Shown piece by piece: positions 1-7,063 of a DNA stretch of 10,191 bases. Numbering within the stretch: position 1 is the stretch's first letter; the number at the start of each line of letters is the position of its first letter. The DNA is taken from assembly GCA_018267355.1 (NCBI GenBank), contig JAFDYP010000547.1, positions 1-10,191 on the forward strand, in the 5' to 3' direction. The notes under the pieces were generated by a model that saw only the letters and a program-made list of their open reading frames with translations, was not told where the DNA came from and ran no database searches. The translations under genes and the position numbers were made by a program. The stretch comes from Bacteroidota bacterium. GTDB taxonomy: Bacteria > Bacteroidota > Bacteroidia > Chitinophagales > LD1.

Positions 1-5
1 CCCAC

Positions 6-31
6 AAAAAAGGGGGCCGTCTAGAGCCCCC
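6..31 (-). terminator. Intrinsic terminator of the 44-aa peptide gene
   Basis: Read on the minus strand, a 6-bp all-GC stem (GGGGGC at 31-26 pairing with GCCCCC at 17-12, loop of 8) is followed directly by six T residues (11-6). This is a textbook Rho-independent terminator. It lies 34 bases beyond the stop codon of the small minus-strand gene at 65-199, which supports that gene being a real transcription unit. Confidence 0.8.
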
Positions 32-64
32 ATCTAAGAGATTGAATACTGGATGATCGATGTC

Positions 65-199
65 CTATCTGCTCGTGGACTCCAGCTGTGCCTGACGCAC
101 CTTATTGAGCTCAGTCAGGCGGGAGCTGAAGAATACAAATACCAGCAATGTAGCGCAAAAAGCCAGCAGCAGGACATTCATAGCGGTGGTTGACTTCAT
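65..199 (-). CDS. Small single-pass membrane peptide, 44 aa, unknown function
   Basis: I do not recognise this gene. The reading frame starts at ATG (199-197) and ends at TAG (67-65). It begins MKSTTAMNVLLLAFC. One hydrophobic segment at about residues 8-24 (rich in Leu, Val, Phe and Ala) is followed by a polar, mostly charged tail of about 20 residues ending ESTSR. The topology resembles small bitopic inner-membrane peptides; a short N-terminus and no lipobox argue against a lipoprotein (Phe, not Gly/Ala/Ser, precedes the Cys). It has no Shine-Dalgarno sequence, which is normal in this phylum. A plausible promoter about 20 bases upstream and a strong terminator downstream frame it as a monocistronic unit. 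Its short length means automatic annotation may miss it. A chance frame cannot be excluded without homologues. Confidence 0.6.
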   Translation of the reverse strand: MKSTTAMNVLLLAFCATLLVFVFFSSRLTELNKVRQAQLESTSR

Positions 200-225
200 G
201 GTGATTTACTTATAGTAATAGAACG

Positions 226-252
226 TAAACATATTCCTTTTAGTTCCTGCAA
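226..252 (-). promoter_or_regulatory. Candidate Bacteroidota promoter for the 44-aa gene
   Basis: On the minus strand a TTG (252-250) is followed after 16 bases by TATGTTTA (233-226), one mismatch from the TAnnTTTG -7 consensus of this phylum. Transcription would start about 20 bases before the ATG at 199. This is inferred from motif match only. Confidence 0.4.
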
Positions 253-441
253 GAGTCATGCTAGTGTCAGTACTTTCCCACAGGAAAACAGCACATCATT
301 CCCTGGAATGTTACGGAGAGAAATCTGGCAGGGTTTGTGCTGACGGCCGTATGCAGCACCAAGTGGATAGTGAGCTAAACAGTCTCGGTATAGATCAGCC
401 ATATCCGCGCTGCGACAATAAATACCTTCTGCGAAGAAGAT

Positions 442-508
442 AAAAAGTTATCCCTGCCCGTATCAGTTTTCGTGTTGGGACATACTTTCCCCGGAGGTGT
501 AGCAGGGA
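442..508 (-). terminator. Possible weak serS terminator (long loop)
   Basis: On the minus strand, TCCCTGC starts immediately after the serS stop codon (508-502). Its exact complement GCAGGGA lies at 457-451 and is followed by ATAAC and five T residues (446-442). The 44-base loop makes this a poor intrinsic terminator, so termination could equally be Rho-dependent. Reported because no better candidate exists downstream of serS. Confidence 0.25.
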
Positions 509-1780
509 CTATCCGATCTTGTCAAACTTAGTATACGGCACCAGCGCCGCAGGTATCTTGATACCATCCTGGGTCTGGTGGTTTTCCAGCAGTGATGCTA
601 CGATACGTGGCAGCGCCAGGGCGCTACCATTCAGTGAGTGAGCCAGGCGTACCTTCTTGTTTTCATCACGGAATCGTGCCTTCAGTCTGTTCGTCTGGAA
701 GGTCTCAAAGTTTGATACAGAACTCACCTCCAGCCAGCGCTGCTGCGCTGTGCTGTATACCTCAAAGTCATAAGTGAGCGCAGAGGCAAAGCCCATATCG
801 CCACCACAGAGGCGCAGGATGCGGTATGGCAGTTCCAGCTTCTGCAGCAGCACCTCCACATGCTTCACCATATCCTCCAGTACCTCGTATGATTTATCAG
901 GATGTACGATCTGCACGATCTCCACTTTCTCAAACTGATGCAGGCGGTTCAGGCCGCGTACGTCCTTGCCATAGCTACCGGCCTCACGGCGGAAGCACGG
1001 GCTATAGGCGGTATTCTTTTTAGGCAGGGCCTTCTCGTCTATGATCTCATCGCGGTAGATATTAGTCACGGGCACCTCGGCAGTAGGGATCAGGTAAAAG
1101 TCATCCTCCGTGGCGTGGTACATCTGGCCCTCCTTATCCGGTAGCTGGCCGGTGCCAAAGCCGGAATCTTTATTGACCATATACGGCGGTATCACCTCGT
1201 CATAGCCGGCCTCGATAGCATGATCCAGAAAGAAGCTCACGAGCGCACGCTGCAGTTTAGCTCCTTTACCCTTATACACCGGAAATCCGGCGCCTGTGAT
1301 CTTGACACCCAGCTCGAGGTCAAAGAGGTCGTACTTCTTTGCTATGTCCCAGTGCGGCAGCGCACCTTCATGCAGGGTAGGTATCTCTCCTACCTGCTTC
1401 ACTACTTCATTATCCTCCGGTGTCTTGCCCTCCGGCACAGAGCTATGCGGCAGGTTAGGCAGCTTCACGAGGATATCCTTCTGGTCGTTTTCCAGTTTGG
1501 TCAGCTGCTCATTGAGTTTGGCAGACTCTTCTTTCAGGCCGGTTACTTCCGCCTTTTTCCGATCCGCTTCGTCCTTCTTGCCAGACTTAAATAGCTCCCC
1601 TATTTCTTTAGCCAGGATATTCTCCTTGCCACGTATTTCTTCGAGTGATTGCTGCACTTTGCGGCGCTGCTCATCTACCTGTAGCAGGTCGTCTACCAGG
1701 TGCAGGTCCTTAAATTGTTTCTTGGCCAGTGCTTTCTTGACCTGGTCCGGCTGGGTCCGTATGATGTTGATCTCTATCAT
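509..1780 (-). CDS. serS: Seryl-tRNA synthetase (SerRS)
   Basis: A class II aminoacyl-tRNA synthetase of 423 residues that charges tRNA-Ser (and tRNA-Sec where present) with serine in the cytoplasm. Residues 1 to about 105 form the N-terminal tRNA-binding arm, with long Lys/Glu-rich antiparallel coiled-coil helices at about 27-103. The catalytic core shows the TAE serine-binding loop (Thr233-Glu235), motif 2 FRREAGSYGKD (from Phe263) and motif 3 with NGSALALPR (Asn384-Arg392). Length is normal for the family. I chose ATG at 1780-1778 because the protein then starts MIEINIIRTQPD, typical of SerRS. An upstream frame extension to 1954 only reads through the promoter and a repeat element. It is divergent from rho and apparently monocistronic, with an excellent promoter 27 bases upstream. 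Confidence 0.97.
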   Translation of the reverse strand: MIEINIIRTQPDQVKKALAKKQFKDLHLVDDLLQVDEQRRKVQQSLEEIRGKENILAKEIGELFKSGKKDEADRKKAEVTGLKEESAKLNEQLTKLENDQKDILVKLPNLPHSSVPEGKTPEDNEVVKQVGEIPTLHEGALPHWDIAKKYDLFDLELGVKITGAGFPVYKGKGAKLQRALVSFFLDHAIEAGYDEVIPPYMVNKDSGFGTGQLPDKEGQMYHATEDDFYLIPTAEVPVTNIYRDEIIDEKALPKKNTAYSPCFRREAGSYGKDVRGLNRLHQFEKVEIVQIVHPDKSYEVLEDMVKHVEVLLQKLELPYRILRLCGGDMGFASALTYDFEVYSTAQQRWLEVSSVSNFETFQTNRLKARFRDENKKVRLAHSLNGSALALPRIVASLLENHQTQDGIKIPAALVPYTKFDKIG

Positions 1781-1806
1781 GATAGCAGATGCTTCGTTTA
1801 GGCGGG

Positions 1807-1836
1807 CAAAGATAGGTTTTTGAGACCTCACCCCAA
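1807..1836 (-). promoter_or_regulatory. serS promoter (TTG-N19-TATCTTTG)
   Basis: On the minus strand, TTG (1836-1834) and TATCTTTG (1814-1807) are separated by exactly 19 bases and match the Bacteroidota -33/-7 consensus (TTG, TAnnTTTG) fully. Transcription would start near 1800, giving a leader of about 20 bases. The TTG lies inside the REP-like repeat at 1821-1862. Confidence 0.7.
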
Positions 1837-1862
1837 ACCCCTCTCGCAAAGAGAGAGGCTTC
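1821..1862. repeat. REP-like Bacteroidota intergenic repeat (first copy)
   Basis: The stretch starts GAGACCTCACCCC (from 1823) and contains a dyad CCTCTC (1840-1845) / GAGAGG (1853-1858). From memory, the pattern CCTCACCCC...CCCCTCTC...GAGAGG is a very common intergenic palindromic repeat in Bacteroidota genomes. It carries no transposase. It abuts the serS promoter and overlaps its -33 box. Family assignment is by recall, not by search. Confidence 0.6.
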
Positions 1863-2028
1863 CGCTCACGGCAGGTTGTTAATAGCTGGGCGTTTGGCCA
1901 GCATTTGGCTGTTTCAGAAAGAATATTTAATATTGTGACGCAATACGCAAGCACTCACGCGCATTCCGTTTCCCTTTTTCAGATCGAAGCGACCAAGACC
2001 ATCCAACGTAAGTGTTATTTTCTTTCAC

Positions 2029-2056
2029 TTGTTATCATTCCTCTCACAATACTTTG
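2029..2056 (+). promoter_or_regulatory. Candidate rho promoter
   Basis: TTG (2029-2031) is followed after 18 bases by TACTTTG (2050-2056), a near match to TAnnTTTG lacking one base. The expected start near 2063 would give a leader of about 34 bases to the rho ATG. This is the best candidate in the region but imperfect. Confidence 0.4.
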
Positions 2057-2096
2057 CCACGTACGGCAAGCCTTTCTAAAAACATAAAACATACGT

Positions 2097-3830
2097 ATGT
2101 ACGACATTCTCCAGCTCAATGAGATGATCCTGCCGGAACTCACAGAGATAGCTGACAAACTCAAGATCAAGGGAGCTGCCAAGCTCGAAAAGTCTGATCT
2201 GATCCACAAAATACTCGACGCGCAGGCCCTCACAGATGCTCCTGATGTAGACGATAAGCCCATATCAGAAAAAGCACGCCGCCCGCGCACCCGCAAACCT
2301 GTAAAAGGTGAAAAGCCGGAAGCAGCAGAAGCAGCTACAGAAGAACCTAAAAAAGAAGAAACCTCTGCACCGGTAGCCGAAGAAGTAAAAGCACAGGCAC
2401 CTGCTCCGCAGAAAAGAGAAGAGCGCAAGCAACAGCAGCAGGACAGGCCGCAGCAGGAGCGCAAGCAACATCACAACAAGCAGGAACACAAACCAAAGGC
2501 ACAGGCCGAGCTGCCCGTGACCAACGCCATGCCCACACCGGAGGCAGAGGCTCAGGCCACAGACGGACAGCAGCAGCCACAGCCCGAGGTAGAGGGCAAT
2601 ACTGATGTGCAGCAAGGCGAACGCCCGCAGCATCAGCACCAAAACCAGCACCAATACAACAATCAGCAAGCCCAATGGCGCAACCGTCAGGGCCAGGAGA
2701 TATTCAGCGTAGAGACAGACGCGATCATAGAGGGCGAGGGTGTATTGGAGATGATGCCGGATGGCTATGGCTTCCTGCGCTCATCTGACTACTGCTACCT
2801 GTCGTCACCAGATGATATCTACGTCTCTCCATCACAGATCAAACTCTTCGGCCTCAAGACCGGCGATACCGTAAAGGGCTATATCCGCCCTCCTAAGGTA
2901 GGTGAGAAATACTTCGCCCTGCTCAAGGTAGATACCATCAACGGCCGCCTGCCTGAGGATATCCGCGACCGTGTAGGTTTCGACTACCTCACGCCGCTCT
3001 TCCCAGAGGAGAAGCTGACGCTGACTACTACACACGACCGTCTCAGCACACGTATCATAGACCTCTTCACGCCTATCGGCAAAGGCCAGCGTGCCATGAT
3101 CGTAGCACAGCCTAAGGTAGGTAAGACCACGATCCTGAAAGACATAGCCAATGCGATCGCTACCAATCACCCTGAGGTCTACCTCATCGTGCTGCTCATA
3201 GATGAGCGCCCGGAGGAGGTGACTGATATGGAGCGCAGCGTACGCGCAGAGGTCATCGCCTCTACCTTTGACGAGCCGGCAGACAAGCACGTGAAGGTCT
3301 CTACCGTGGTACTCCAGAAGGCCAAGCGCCTGGTAGAGTGCGGCCACGATGTAGTGATCCTGCTGGACTCTATCACTCGTCTGGCCCGTGCGCACAATAC
3401 AGTAGCCCCATCATCCGGCAAGGTACTCTCCGGTGGTGTAGAGGCCAATGCGATGCAGAAGCCTAAGCAGTTCTTCGGCGCAGCGCGCAAGATCGAGCAC
3501 GGCGGCTCGCTGACCATCATCGCTACGGCGCTGATCGAGACCGGCTCCAAGATGGACGAAGTGATCTTCGAAGAATTTAAGGGTACGGGCAACATGGAGC
3601 TCACCCTGGACCGCAAGCTGGCCAACAAGCGTATCTACCCTGCTATCGATATCGTATCGTCCAGCACGCGTAAGGATGACCTGCTGCTGGGCCGCGAGGT
3701 GACCACCCGTATGAATGTCCTCCGCAACTATATCGCAGACATGAAGCCGGAAGAAGCCATGCAGTTCCTCCTCCAGCACATGCGCGGCACCAAGACCAAT
3801 GAGGAATTCCTCGTGTCTATGAATTCATAA
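2097..3830 (+). CDS. rho: Transcription termination factor Rho, with long insertion
   Basis: A hexameric RNA-dependent ATPase that ends transcription by translocating along nascent RNA. Order: Rho_N helical domain (residues 1-43, starting [10 protein letters not shown]); a low-complexity insertion (about 45-200) rich in Gln, Glu, Pro, Lys, Ala and His, with a poly-Q run; the RNA-binding cold-shock-like domain (about 211-282, with [16 protein letters not shown]); and the RecA-like ATPase. Walker A is PKVGKTT (Pro339-Thr345), the catalytic Glu and arginine valve are Glu370-Arg371 in IDERPEE, Walker B is VVILLD (to Asp424), and the arginine finger is probably Arg525 in STRKDD. At 577 residues it exceeds E. 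coli Rho (419) because of the insertion, which is common in Bacteroidota and in other systems has been linked to extra RNA binding or phase separation. The unit is monocistronic, with its own terminator. Confidence 0.97.
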   Translation: MYDILQLNEMILPELTEIADKLKIKGAAKLEKSDLIHKILDAQALTDAPDVDDKPISEKARRPRTRKPVKGEKPEAAEAATEEPKKEETSAPVAEEVKAQAPAPQKREERKQQQQDRPQQERKQHHNKQEHKPKAQAELPVTNAMPTPEAEAQATDGQQQPQPEVEGNTDVQQGERPQHQHQNQHQYNNQQAQWRNRQGQEIFSVETDAIIEGEGVLEMMPDGYGFLRSSDYCYLSSPDDIYVSPSQIKLFGLKTGDTVKGYIRPPKVGEKYFALLKVDTINGRLPEDIRDRVGFDYLTPLFPEEKLTLTTTHDRLSTRIIDLFTPIGKGQRAMIVAQPKVGKTTILKDIANAIATNHPEVYLIVLLIDERPEEVTDMERSVRAEVIASTFDEPADKHVKVSTVVLQKAKRLVECGHDVVILLDSITRLARAHNTVAPSSGKVLSGGVEANAMQKPKQFFGAARKIEHGGSLTIIATALIETGSKMDEVIFEEFKGTGNMELTLDRKLANKRIYPAIDIVSSSTRKDDLLLGREVTTRMNVLRNYIADMKPEEAMQFLLQHMRGTKTNEEFLVSMNS

Positions 3831-3851
3831 TTACACACCACACAATATTTC

Positions 3852-3883
3852 AAAAGCTCTACCACACCCGGTAGGGCTTTTTT
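3852..3883 (+). terminator. Intrinsic terminator of rho
   Basis: AGCTCTACC (3855-3863) pairs with GGTAGGGCT (3870-3878) over 9 bp with one G-U pair and a 6-base loop, followed by six T residues (3878-3883). Four A residues before the stem allow it to work in both directions. It lies 24 bases after the rho stop codon. Confidence 0.88.
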
Positions 3884-4068
3884 GTTTGACTAAGTTCTTT
3901 GTGAAGCTTTTTCACCTAAAAAAATAAGCGAGATAAAAGCCGAAGCGATCTTCAATTTAAGTATGGTAGAAGGGGATCACTTTTTAGACTTATAGCCGCC
4001 AGCATCGCGGAGGATTGCAGGTGGCAGCGCAACCTTTCAACTTTAACCTTCCCGCAACCCACTTCTCT

Positions 4069-4076
4069 TATCTTTG
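4069..4076 (+). promoter_or_regulatory. -7 box of the phosphodiesterase gene, leaderless configuration
   Basis: TATCTTTG matches the TAnnTTTG consensus exactly and ends only five bases before the ATG at 4082. With the usual distance of about 5-8 bases from the -7 box to the start site, transcription would begin at or within a few bases of the start codon, so the mRNA is probably leaderless. No clear TTG -33 box is visible at the proper distance. Confidence 0.6.
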
Positions 4077-4081
4077 CCGGT

Positions 4082-4918
4082 ATGAGAAAACTACTGACGG
4101 GCCTGCTGCTGACTGTGGCAGCGATGGTATCTGCACAGTCTGTGGCTCCGGTCACGATACTGGAGAGCGGGCACTCGCACAATGACTACACGCATGAGCA
4201 TCCGCTCTTTGATGCGCTGCAATACGGGTATAAGTCTATAGAGATAGATGTATGGCTGCATAAAGGCAAGCTGATAGTGGACCACAACGGGCTGGCGCTG
4301 GATAGCGGCAAGAAGGACATAGAGGAGCTGTACCTGCGCCCCATACAGGAGCGCATACAGGCCAACCGTGGGCAGGTGTATGCCGGAGATACGACGCCCA
4401 CCATCTTTATGGTCGAGTTTAAAAATGACCCTGAGGCCTGCTATGTGGTGCTGAAGGAACTGATAGAGCGGTACAAGCCCATTCTGGCCGACCGGCTGGG
4501 CCACGGCGGGCCTATCAAGCTGCTGATCACAGGCAACAGGCCGTGGCGCAGCCTGCGCACCGACCGGGAGCTGTACATCACCGCAGATGCTGACATCAGT
4601 CAGTCTGCAGACAGCCTGCCGCCGCACGTCATAGAGCGCGTCAGTGATCCGTACAGTAGCCACTTCGCCTGGCGGGGGCATGGGGCGATGCCCAAGAAGC
4701 AGCGCGCGCGGCTGGATGCCCTGGTGAAGACCGCACACGAGCACGGGCGGCAGATACGCTTCTACGCCGCGCCGCAGGATGAGCGTGTCTGGAGTACGCT
4801 GCTGGACGCCGGGGTAGACTGGATCAATGCCGACGACCTACCACGCTTCGCCATATTCTACAAAGATTATATACGTACTAACGGTAAACCGAAAAACTGC
4901 CACTGCGTGCGGTGGTAA
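4082..4918 (+). CDS. Secreted GDPD / PI-PLC-like phosphodiesterase
   Basis: A 278-residue protein of the TIM-barrel superfamily that includes glycerophosphodiester phosphodiesterases and PI-specific phospholipases C. A signal peptide (residues 1 to about 18, ending VSA before QS) sends it to the periplasm or outside. The barrel shows the catalytic pattern: HSHNDY (His31-Tyr36), EIDVW (Glu54, Asp56), a second histidine in VDHN (His68), VEFK (Glu112, Lys114) and, near the end, INADDLPRF. The paired His with an acidic Glu/Asp metal site suggests a metal-dependent phosphodiesterase; the closest group I recall is the uncharacterised AIM6-like branch. The substrate (glycerophosphodiester or a lipid head group) cannot be told from sequence. 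The C-terminus NCHCVRW is unusual and its codons form part of a hairpin. The gene stands alone between the rho terminator and the kup promoter. Confidence 0.85.
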   Translation: MRKLLTGLLLTVAAMVSAQSVAPVTILESGHSHNDYTHEHPLFDALQYGYKSIEIDVWLHKGKLIVDHNGLALDSGKKDIEELYLRPIQERIQANRGQVYAGDTTPTIFMVEFKNDPEACYVVLKELIERYKPILADRLGHGGPIKLLITGNRPWRSLRTDRELYITADADISQSADSLPPHVIERVSDPYSSHFAWRGHGAMPKKQRARLDALVKTAHEHGRQIRFYAAPQDERVWSTLLDAGVDWINADDLPRFAIFYKDYIRTNGKPKNCHCVRW

Positions 4919-4926
4919 ATATTTTT
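4898..4926 (+). terminator. Possible terminator overlapping the phosphodiesterase stop codon
   Basis: A 7-bp stem with two G-U pairs (4898-4904 with 4911-4917, loop of 6) includes the last five codons and the first two bases of the TAA stop, followed after AAATA-like sequence by five T residues (4922-4926). It is weak and partly inside coding sequence, but no better signal lies before the kup promoter. Confidence 0.35.
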
Positions 4927-4960
4927 GCCCCAAAGCTTTATAGTCTGCCTAAATAGGTTT

Positions 4961-4968
4961 TAACTTTG
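4961..4968 (+). promoter_or_regulatory. Candidate kup promoter, -7 box
   Basis: TAACTTTG is an exact match to the TAnnTTTG consensus. No TTG is visible at the expected -33 position, only TTTA near 4937. Transcription would start near 4975, giving a leader of about 93 bases that contains the inverted repeats described separately. Confidence 0.5.
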
Positions 4969-4984
4969 TGTAACAAAATTAACA

Positions 4985-5070
4985 CCGCCTGATGTATAGC
5001 TATGAGTGTCGTTCCGGCGGCTATGTTTTGATTCCCCCGTATTGTTCATTTACTATAGGAGCTATACATG
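4985..5070 (+). promoter_or_regulatory. Structured kup leader with start-codon-sequestering inverted repeat
   Basis: ATGTATAGCT (4992-5001) is the exact reverse complement of AGCTATACAT (5060-5069), which contains the last two bases of the Shine-Dalgarno-like AGGAG (5057-5061), the spacer and the first two bases of the kup ATG (5068-5070). Pairing would hide the translation start. A second pair, CCGCC (4985-4989) and GGCGG (5016-5020), cannot form together with it except as a pseudoknot, so the two could be alternative states. The AGGAG with a 6-base spacer is notable because the other genes here lack one. A 29-codon frame starts at the ATG in the left arm (4992-5081) and overlaps the kup start out of frame. 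The regulatory role is inference; it does not match a riboswitch I know. Confidence 0.45.
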
Positions 5071-7008
5071 TCAGACCATAATGACCTGCACAAACTAAGT
5101 GCTGCAGGTGTACTGATCACTCTGGGCATCATCTTCGGAGATATCGGTACCTCACCCATATACGTTCTCAGTGCCATCATACATGACCGCCATCTCACGC
5201 AGGAGCTGATCTTCGGCGGGGTGTCGTGCGTCTTCTGGACGCTCATGATCGTGACCACCTTCAAGTATGTGTACCTCGCGCTCGACGCGGACAACCGTGG
5301 TGAGGGCGGTATCTTTGCACTCTATGCGCTCGTGCGCCGCTACAAGGTGCAGTGGACCATCTTCCCGGCGCTGATAGGCTGCGCGAGCCTGATAGCAGAC
5401 GGCTTTATCACCCCGCCTATCTCTATCTCCTCTGCCGTAGAGGGCCTCCGCCTGATCAATCCTAACATCACTACCGTAGTGCCCATCGTGATCGCAATCC
5501 TGATCGGGCTGTTCATCTTCCAGCAGTTTGGCACCCGTGTGGTAGGGGGTATCTTTGGTCCGGTCATGACCATCTGGTTTATCATGATCGGCACACTAGG
5601 CATCATAGAGATCATCAAAAATCCGGTAGTGCTCAAAGCGCTGAACCCCTACTGGGCTATCCATCTGCTCACCATCTATCCGGGCGGCTTCTGGATACTG
5701 GGGGCGGTCTTCCTCTGCACCACAGGTGGCGAGGCGCTGTACTCTGACCTGGGCCACTGCGGCAAGCTGAACATCCGCGTGAGCTGGGCCTTTGTACTGG
5801 GCTGCCTGCTTCTGAACTACTTTGGCCAGTCGGCCTACCTGCTGGGATGCATGGACCATGGCTGCTCTACCGGGTCACCTTTCTATGATATGATGCCTAA
5901 GTGGTTTCTGCCGATAGGTGTGGCAGTAGCTACTATGGCTGCGATCATCGCATCTCAGGCATTGATCACAGGCTGCTTCACCCTGGTGAATGAAGCCATG
6001 AAACTGCGCCTCTGGCCAAACCTGAAAGTGATCTACCCTACGCAGCACCAGGGGCAGATGTACATCCCGTTCATCAACTGGTTCCTGTTCTTTGGCTGTG
6101 TGGCGGTGGTATTCATCTTTCAGGAGTCGGCCAAGATGGATGCGGCCTACGGCCTGGCCATCATGCTGAATATGCTCATGACCACCGCGCTGCTCGTCTA
6201 CTTGAAATATATCCAGCGCAAACCAATGATCTGGGTAGTGAGCCTGGCTGTATTCCTCTATACTGTAGAGGGTGCCTTCTTCGTGTCTAATCTGGAAAAA
6301 TTCCCGCATGGGGGCTGGTTCACCTTCCTCATAGCAGTGGTGCTGTTTGGTGTGATGTATGTCTTCTATCAGGCGCGCCTGCTGCGCAAGAAGCATACGG
6401 AGTTTGTAGAGGTGAAGGACTACGTGGCTCCGCTCAAGGACCTGATGAAGGATGAGTCTATAGCCAAGGAGGCCAATAACCTGGTGTACCTGAGCATGGC
6501 CAATGACAAGAGCCATATAGATTCCAATATCGTGTACTCCATCTTCCGCAAGCGGCCTAAGCGGGCGGATATCTACTGGTTCGTACACGTAGATATCACC
6601 AATGAGCCGTATGGTATCACCTACGGGGTAGATACGATCATACCCCGGCGCTGCTTCTTTGTGAAGCTGTCTTTTGGCTTTAAGGTAGAGCACAAGGTCA
6701 ACCTGATGTTTAAGAAGATAGTGGAGGAGATGGTGGCGAGTGGCGAGGTAGATGAGCTCTCTCACTATCCATCGCTGCGCAAGTACAACATGCCGGCAGA
6801 CTTCAAGTTTATCATCCTCAATACGCGGGTGGCGATAGATGACGCGCTGACACCGTTTGAGCAGTTTGTGGTGAAATTTTACCGCCTGATCAAATCTATC
6901 AGCCTCTCCACACCGGAGGACTTTGGCCTGGAGCTGACCAACGTGGAGGAAGAGATGGTGCCTATCCGTATCAAGGGAGCCAAGCAGATCAAGCTGGAGC
7001 GGGTGTAG
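5068..7008 (+). CDS. kup: Kup-type potassium uptake permease
   Basis: A 646-residue inner-membrane K+ transporter of the KUP/HAK/KT family, thought to couple K+ entry to protons. Motifs: GDIGTSPIY in the first membrane helix (Gly24-Tyr32, with the family's conserved Asp25), DNRGEGGIFALYAL (from Asp75), GGEALYSDLGH (Gly220-His230), NYFGQSAYLL (from Asn250), and PHGGW (Pro413-Trp417). About twelve hydrophobic helices span residues 12 to about 435, followed by a cytoplasmic C-terminal domain of about 200 residues (with KRADIYWFVHVD near 498-509), at the family's usual size. ATG at 5068 is supported by the conserved N-terminus (LITLGIIFGDIG) and by an upstream AGGAG. The gene is monocistronic by context. 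No kdp or trk genes are seen nearby, so its place among K+ systems cannot be judged. Confidence 0.96.
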   Translation: MSDHNDLHKLSAAGVLITLGIIFGDIGTSPIYVLSAIIHDRHLTQELIFGGVSCVFWTLMIVTTFKYVYLALDADNRGEGGIFALYALVRRYKVQWTIFPALIGCASLIADGFITPPISISSAVEGLRLINPNITTVVPIVIAILIGLFIFQQFGTRVVGGIFGPVMTIWFIMIGTLGIIEIIKNPVVLKALNPYWAIHLLTIYPGGFWILGAVFLCTTGGEALYSDLGHCGKLNIRVSWAFVLGCLLLNYFGQSAYLLGCMDHGCSTGSPFYDMMPKWFLPIGVAVATMAAIIASQALITGCFTLVNEAMKLRLWPNLKVIYPTQHQGQMYIPFINWFLFFGCVAVVFIFQESAKMDAAYGLAIMLNMLMTTALLVYLKYIQRKPMIWVVSLAVFLYTVEGAFFVSNLEKFPHGGWFTFLIAVVLFGVMYVFYQARLLRKKHTEFVEVKDYVAPLKDLMKDESIAKEANNLVYLSMANDKSHIDSNIVYSIFRKRPKRADIYWFVHVDITNEPYGITYGVDTIIPRRCFFVKLSFGFKVEHKVNLMFKKIVEEMVASGEVDELSHYPSLRKYNMPADFKFIILNTRVAIDDALTPFEQFVVKFYRLIKSISLSTPEDFGLELTNVEEEMVPIRIKGAKQIKLERV

Positions 7009-7063
7009 TTTTGTATTCTTAGCTAGTACGGTGCTGTGGCTCTGAGCTCCGAACCTCTCTAGA

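Larger units (their letters stand above)
200..508. other. Intergenic region between serS and the 44-aa gene
   Basis: No convincing gene lies here. A 61-codon plus-strand frame at 258-443 has an unstructured composition and no context, and I do not call it. The stretch holds the small-gene promoter (226-252), a possible weak serS terminator (442-508), and a small dyad GTGCTG/CAGCAC (337-342 and 354-359) whose loop contains the palindrome ACGGCCGT (343-350). I see no function for that dyad. Confidence 0.5.
1781..2096. other. Divergent serS/rho intergenic region
   Basis: This 316-base stretch contains the serS promoter and REP-like repeat (1807-1862) and a candidate rho promoter (2029-2056). 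In between are an AT-rich stretch with AATATT twice (1922-1927, 1929-1934) and an overlapping dyad TATTG-TGACG-CAATA (1931-1945) that could be an operator shared by the two genes. TTTGGC occurs twice (from 1892 and from 1903). No gene is supported. Confidence 0.5.

Noticed and set aside
258..443. 61-aa plus-strand reading frame
   Set aside because: Unstructured composition, no promoter or terminator fitting it, and it lies in a gap that already contains opposite-strand signals.
1781..1954. 58-codon N-terminal extension of serS to an upstream ATG
   Set aside because: It reads through the promoter and REP-like repeat and has no SerRS similarity; the internal ATG at 1780 gives the normal family start MIEINIIR.
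3901..3915. Small hairpin GTGAA/TTCAC after the rho terminator
   Set aside because: Only 5 bp, AT-rich, with no T-run in either useful direction; probably chance.
4975..5067. Known c-di-AMP (ydaO-type) riboswitch upstream of kup
   Set aside because: The leader is shorter than that class and I do not see its conserved core; only simple inverted repeats are visible.
4992..5081. 29-codon upstream frame in the kup leader called as a gene
   Set aside because: Too short to support as a coding gene from sequence alone; kept only as part of the leader hypothesis.
5875..6765. 296-aa frame antisense to kup, and other long antisense frames such as 4091-4744 and 2832-3395
   Set aside because: They mirror strongly coded genes on the plus strand; composition is His/Gln/Leu-rich as expected from reverse reading of biased codons, and no domains appear.
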